Shown: positions 16,470-20,299 of the stretch, in pieces
Layout of the letters: each line of letters opens with the position of its first letter
Position numbering within the stretch: position 1 is the stretch's first letter
DNA from: Halieaceae bacterium
Lineage (GTDB): Bacteria; Pseudomonadota; Gammaproteobacteria; Pseudomonadales; Halieaceae
DNA length: 20,299 nucleotides
Direction of reading: 5' to 3'
NCBI GenBank assembly: GCA_011523115.1
Contig: WTHO01000215.1
Location: 1 to 20,299 of the forward strand
Notes under the pieces: generated by a model
Told to the model about the DNA's origin: nothing
The model's database searches: none
Seen by the model: the letters and a program-made list of their open reading frames with translations, nothing else
Position numbers and translations under genes: made by a program

Positions 16470-17503
16470 CGCGAGTACTCGTCTGACCGCTCAGTCACCA
16501 GCGCCTGACTCAGCTCCCAGATTGCCATGGCGTACATCGCACTGTGGTTGTAACGGGTAATGACATAAAAGTTCTGCAAGCCCAACCAGTGACGAGGCCC
16601 ACTCTGCTCCTCAAGCCGTAGCGGCGTCACCACCGTTGAGGGCATCAGTGCCTCAACAGGTCGCACACCGGCAAGCGCTAATTCAGCGACGGACAGGCTA
16701 GGCTTCAACCCGGCATCAAAGATCGCAGGCTCAGCGTCATCCGCGATGGCATCCACCACCACACCATCACCCGCGCGCCAGCCATGCGCTTTTAAGTAGT
16801 TGCCTACGCTACTGATCGCATCGGCAACGTCGTCCCAAATGTCAGGCGCCGAACCACCCTCAAAACTCGTTGCGTAAGCACGGTAGCTAGAGGGCATGAA
16901 TTGGCCATAGCCCATCGCCCCTGCGTAAGACCCTTTCATGGCGAGCGGGTCCTTGTTTGATTCCCATGCCAGCACAAGAAATTGCTCCAACTCGCGGGTG
17001 AAGAACGCCGACCGCCTTGGATAATCAAATGCCAGCGTGGCGAGCGCATCAATCACCCGATAGCTGCCGCTGATACGCCCGTAGTACGTCTCGACACCAA
17101 TAATGGCAACGATAATCTCCGAAGGCACCCCGGTTCTCTCTGCGACCGTTTCCAGAACGGACGCATTGGCATCCCAAAACGCGGCCCCCTCGCGGATCCG
17201 ACGCTCCGTCAAGAAAATTTTCCGATACTCATACCAGGGCTTGGTCTTTTCAGCCGGGCGGGCGATGGCGTCGAGGATGCTCTGCTGGCGCTCGGCCGCC
17301 TCTATCAAATCTCTCGACCAAGTGGGGTCCACTCCCGCTTCCGCGGCAGCGGCTATCACCCCTTGAACACCCTCGTGACCACTGTAATCCCCCGCAAAGG
17401 CATCAGATACCGTCACCACACCCACAGAAAAAAATAGAGGCATCAGCAACCGCCGCCAGCGCAGGCCACCCTTTGTCGCAGACTCTGTGCCGATACGCTT
17501 CAT
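16466..17503 (-). CDS. mltB: MltB/SltB1-type lytic murein transglycosylase B
   Basis: 345 residues, GH103 family. The catalytic glutamate is in IIGVETYYGRISG (Glu about 138). Other family segments are ALATLAFDYPRRSAFF, GSYAGAMGYGQFMPSSYRAYA, DIWDDVADAISSVGNYLKAHGW and, near the end, NFYVITRYNHSAMYAMAI. An N-terminal signal (LRWRRLLMPLFFSVGVVTVSDAFA) has no lipobox cysteine, so it is more like the soluble SltB1 of Pseudomonas, which sits in the same place between rodA and rlpA. Symbol mltB is used for the family. The ATG at 17503 overlaps the rodA TGA (ATGA); the open frame further upstream overlaps rodA and is not coding. Confidence 0.94.
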   Translation of the reverse strand: MKRIGTESATKGGLRWRRLLMPLFFSVGVVTVSDAFAGDYSGHEGVQGVIAAAAEAGVDPTWSRDLIEAAERQQSILDAIARPAEKTKPWYEYRKIFLTERRIREGAAFWDANASVLETVAERTGVPSEIIVAIIGVETYYGRISGSYRVIDALATLAFDYPRRSAFFTRELEQFLVLAWESNKDPLAMKGSYAGAMGYGQFMPSSYRAYATSFEGGSAPDIWDDVADAISSVGNYLKAHGWRAGDGVVVDAIADDAEPAIFDAGLKPSLSVAELALAGVRPVEALMPSTVVTPLRLEEQSGPRHWLGLQNFYVITRYNHSAMYAMAIWELSQALVTERSDEYSR

Positions 17504-18639
17504 TGAGAGATGATCCTTTTCTCGGTGCTGATAGCGGAGAGGATACCGAAACCCAGCAAGAGTGTGACAATGGAGGTGCCGCCAAAGCTGACAAATGGCA
17601 GCGGCACGCCAACCACAGGAAGAATACCCGCCACCATGCCCATATTGACGATCACGTAGACACAAAAAGTCAGTGTGATCGCGCTGGCCAGGAGTCGACC
17701 GTAGCTGGTTTGCGCCGTAAAGCTGATCCACAAGCCACGGATCACCACCAATCCATAAAGCAGCAGCAGCACCAGAACACCCCGGAATCCCAGTTCTTCT
17801 GCCAATACCGCAATGATGAAATCCGTTTGGCTCTCCGGTAGAAAATCGAGCTGGGACTGAGTGCCCTCAAGCCAGCCCTTACCCGACCAACCGCCCGAGC
17901 CAATCGCGGTTTTAGACTGGATGATATTCCAGCCCGCACCCAGTCTGTCGGCGTCTGGGTCAAATAACGTCAGGATGCGCTGCTTCTGGTAGTCCCGTAG
18001 CAGAAACAACCAAGCCGGCCAGATGCAAGCCAGCGCAGCGAGGGCGCCTGACAACAACTGCCACCAGCTAATGCCCGCCATGAACACAACGAAGCCTCCA
18101 CTTGCTGCGACGAGAATCGCCGTGCCCAGATCGGGTTGAGTCGCAATCGCGGCCGCCGGAAACCCAATGATCAACAGCGCAGTAAGCGTCACGCTTGGGC
18201 GAGGCGGGAGACCAGGGCGCACGACCCATGCCGCTACCGCAAGCGGCATGGCGATCTTCATGATTTCCGATGGCTGAAAGCGAATCACTCCCAGACTGAG
18301 CCAACGCTGTGCGCCTTTGCTACCTACTCCGACAAAAGGAACGAGCAGTAGCAGAAACAAGGCACCGAGGTAAAGCGCGGGCGCCCACCTTTGAAGCGTA
18401 TCGGGGCGGACCTGCGCCACCACTAAAAATACGCCGTAGCCAATGACGAAGTTGCGAATTTGCCGGTTGACCGTATCCCAGTCACTGTCGGAGGCACTGA
18501 ACAGCACAAATAACCCCATGACCATGATGGCCAGCATGGGCGCTATCAGAAAAATGTCGAGGTGCAGACGCTCTGCTGGTGTCCGCGCACGCGCGAGATC
18601 ACGGCTCGAACCCTCCAGAAAGCGGGCGTACTCAGACAT
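17500..18639 (-). CDS. rodA: RodA, SEDS-family peptidoglycan glycosyltransferase
   Basis: 379 residues with about ten transmembrane segments. SEDS signatures are SKGAQRWLSLGVIRFQPSEIMKIA, ATQPDLGTAILVA, GAGWNIIQSKTAIGSGGWSGKG, QSQLDFLPESQTDFI and GILPVVGVPLPFVSFGGTS. It polymerises glycan strands of lateral wall from lipid II together with PBP2 (upstream gene). The ATG at 18639 overlaps the end of mrdA by eight bases and matches the family N-terminus (MSEYARFLEG, then a soluble stretch before the first helix). An in-frame ATG at 18720 is deep inside mrdA and unlikely. Confidence 0.97.
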   Translation of the reverse strand: MSEYARFLEGSSRDLARARTPAERLHLDIFLIAPMLAIMVMGLFVLFSASDSDWDTVNRQIRNFVIGYGVFLVVAQVRPDTLQRWAPALYLGALFLLLLVPFVGVGSKGAQRWLSLGVIRFQPSEIMKIAMPLAVAAWVVRPGLPPRPSVTLTALLIIGFPAAAIATQPDLGTAILVAASGGFVVFMAGISWWQLLSGALAALACIWPAWLFLLRDYQKQRILTLFDPDADRLGAGWNIIQSKTAIGSGGWSGKGWLEGTQSQLDFLPESQTDFIIAVLAEELGFRGVLVLLLLYGLVVIRGLWISFTAQTSYGRLLASAITLTFCVYVIVNMGMVAGILPVVGVPLPFVSFGGTSIVTLLLGFGILSAISTEKRIISQ

Positions 18640-20299
18640 CGGCACCGCTCGCAAGCCAGGCATCGATGATACGGCGGGCGACGGGTGAGGCAGCACTGCT
18701 ACCACCGCCATTTTCTGCAATCACCGCGACGACAATGCGCGGTTTATCTACCGGTGCAAAGGCAATAAACAGGCCGTGATTCCGGTTACGTTCGCTCACC
18801 GTCTCCTCGTCATAGACCGCGTCCTGCGCGATACCGATTACCTGTGAGGTGCCGGTCTTGCCCGCCATCTGATAATCCATTCCCCGAGCGATAAACGCCG
18901 CCGTCCCCCGCGGTGAGTGCACCACGTCGACCATGCCGGCAACCACGGCCTCCCAGTCCTCCTCCGTCATTGGTATGGGCGGGCGAGCGACACCCCCGAC
19001 CGGCAGGTCGTCAACGTGATGCACCACTGAGGGCACAAAGCTCTGGCCGCGGTTGGCCAACACCATCGTGGCTTGTGCGAGTTGCAGGGGCGTGGCCAGC
19101 ATGTAGCCTTGACCAATGCCCGCGCTAATCGTCTCCCCGGGATACCAAGCCTCTCCGAGGGCGCGTCGTTTCCATTCTGAGCTGGGCAAGATGCCGGGCT
19201 GCTCACCGGTTGTATCGATGCCGGTGCGCTCACCCAGACCAAAAGGTGCCAGCATCCCCGCCATGGTGTCGATGCCCATCCGATAGGCGAGGTCGTAATA
19301 ATAGGTATCGCAGGATTCGGCGATCGCCATTCTCAAGTCAACCAGATCCGCATGACCGCCGCCTCGAACGCGGAGCGTCCAGTCCCGGTAACGACGGTCG
19401 TCGCCCGGTATACGGTACCAACCCGGATCCTTGACCGTTGTCTCGGGCGTCACCAAACCCGCCGCCAGAGCACCCAATCCCAACAAGGGCTTGATGGTAG
19501 AGCCGGGCGGATATTGCCCCTGCACTGCCCGGTTGAGAAGCGGCGTGTCCAGAGATCCTCTGAGTTCGGCGTAATCCGAGTAACTGATGCCATCAACAAA
19601 CAAATTAGCGTCAAAGCTGGGGTTTGACACCATTGCCAACACGCCCCCCGTCAGCGGGTCTAATGCCACGACCGCGCCCCGTTGCCCGTCCAATGCAGCG
19701 ACGGCCTCACGCTGTAAATCAAGGTCGAGGTACAACTGCAGGTCCTTTCCCGGCGTTGGGGCCTGACGCTCAAGCACGCGTAGCAATCGACCGTGTGCAT
19801 TGGTCTCCACATGCTGAAACCCTGGCTGACCGTGCAACAGCGCTTCGTAGCGCTTCTCAAGCCCCACCTTGCCGGTATGGAGCGTGCCCCGATAGCGCTC
19901 CTGGTCCAATTCGCTGAGATCGTCAGCGCTGACTCTACCAACGTAGCCGAGCACGTGACTCAGATCAGCACCGTGGGGGTAATCGCGCGTCAGTGTGGCG
20001 TCAATTACGACCCCCGGTAGCCGGTGCAAGTCGACTGCCACTGCCGCCAGCGCGGCGTCATCCAAGCCCAGCTTCAGCGGGACCGCCTCAAAGGGCCGAC
20101 GTCGCGCAGAGCGCTCCCTGAACGCATCCAATTCCCGGTCTGTTAGCGACAGGCGCTCAATCAAAACCTGGAGCAAAGCGTCAGGATCCTCGCTTCGCTC
20201 ACGCACAATGCCCAGAAAAAACGTTGACTTATTAGCGGCCAGAACACGCCCTTTGCGGTCCAGAATCTGGCCTCGAGTGGGCGGGATCACCTCGACTCT
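18632..20299 (-). CDS. mrdA: Penicillin-binding protein 2 (elongasome transpeptidase), 5' end missing
   Basis: A class B PBP whose N-terminus is outside the window. Codons continue to the last base (RVEV before IPPTRGQILDRKGRVLA), so the gene is open at the right edge and about 60 residues plus the membrane anchor are missing by comparison with E. coli PBP2. The dimerisation domain is followed by the transpeptidase domain. The active-site serine is in PPGSTIKP (codon at 19501), then SCD in AIAESCDTYYYDLAYRMG, and KTG in MAGKTGTSQV. With RodA it builds the cylindrical wall and is the classic target of mecillinam. It ends overlapping rodA, the standard pair. Confidence 0.97.
   Translation of the reverse strand, partial: RVEVIPPTRGQILDRKGRVLAANKSTFFLGIVRERSEDPDALLQVLIERLSLTDRELDAFRERSARRRPFEAVPLKLGLDDAALAAVAVDLHRLPGVVIDATLTRDYPHGADLSHVLGYVGRVSADDLSELDQERYRGTLHTGKVGLEKRYEALLHGQPGFQHVETNAHGRLLRVLERQAPTPGKDLQLYLDLDLQREAVAALDGQRGAVVALDPLTGGVLAMVSNPSFDANLFVDGISYSDYAELRGSLDTPLLNRAVQGQYPPGSTIKPLLGLGALAAGLVTPETTVKDPGWYRIPGDDRRYRDWTLRVRGGGHADLVDLRMAIAESCDTYYYDLAYRMGIDTMAGMLAPFGLGERTGIDTTGEQPGILPSSEWKRRALGEAWYPGETISAGIGQGYMLATPLQLAQATMVLANRGQSFVPSVVHHVDDLPVGGVARPPIPMTEEDWEAVVAGMVDVVHSPRGTAAFIARGMDYQMAGKTGTSQVIGIAQDAVYDEETVSERNRNHGLFIAFAPVDKPRIVVAVIAENGGGSSAASPVARRIIDAWLASGADV

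Noticed and set aside
17504..17731. N-terminal extension of mltB
   Set aside because: It overlaps the rodA coding end, is not hydrophobic like a signal peptide, and the ATG at 17503 forms the ATGA junction and a proper signal peptide.
1..20299. Mobile element, CRISPR array, defence island or horizontally acquired segment
   Set aside because: No transposase, integrase, phage or restriction gene, no regularly spaced repeats, and every gene fits a conserved gammaproteobacterial order.

Overview
The window is an ordinary, densely packed piece of a gammaproteobacterial chromosome, with no phage, plasmid, insertion-sequence, CRISPR or defence genes visible. The protein sequences and gene order resemble Pseudomonas and the marine Cellvibrionales/Halieaceae-type bacteria. 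The left block matches the Pseudomonas order aspS-yebC-ruvCAB-ybgC-tolQRA, and the right block matches pbpA(mrdA)-rodA-sltB1-rlpA-dacA-ybeD-lipB. The genus assignment is inference, because no marker search could be run.

Left block (1-6829, minus strand): one long co-directional cluster reads fmdB-like, aspS, yebC, ruvC, ruvA, ruvB, ybgC, tolQ, tolR, tolA. tolA is cut by the window edge, and only its first 24 codons are present. Many joins are ATGA/GTGA overlaps or gaps under 30 bases; the only sizeable gap is 87 bases before ruvC. The cluster combines aspartyl-tRNA charging, a YebC/PmpR regulator, Holliday-junction processing (RuvABC) and the Tol envelope system.

Middle (6830-11905): a compact fold with two arms on a nine-base-pair stem (6947-7010) lies between the fmdB-like gene and a small lysine-rich HU-family gene. 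The HU-like gene is transcribed leftward, away from proS. proS is followed four bases later by a small periplasmic lytic transglycosylase. Next come a stand-alone PuuA-like glutamine synthetase homologue and a thioredoxin-type glutathione peroxidase, both on the plus strand.

Right block (11912-20299, minus strand): an elongasome/cell-wall operon reads mrdA (PBP2, 5' end outside the window), rodA, mltB/sltB1, rlpA, dacA (PBP5-type), ybeD (DUF493) and lipB. It is followed by prfC (release factor 3), which has its own recognisable promoter. rodA, mltB and rlpA are joined by four-base ATGA overlaps. The operon thus groups septum-independent peptidoglycan synthesis (PBP2-RodA), two cleavage enzymes (MltB/SltB1, RlpA), a carboxypeptidase and lipoate attachment.

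No previously undescribed multi-gene system was found. The points most worth a second look are the intergenic structured element at 6947-7010, the orphan PuuA-like enzyme with its ATGTAATG start region, and the absence of lipobox cysteines in both RlpA and MltB.
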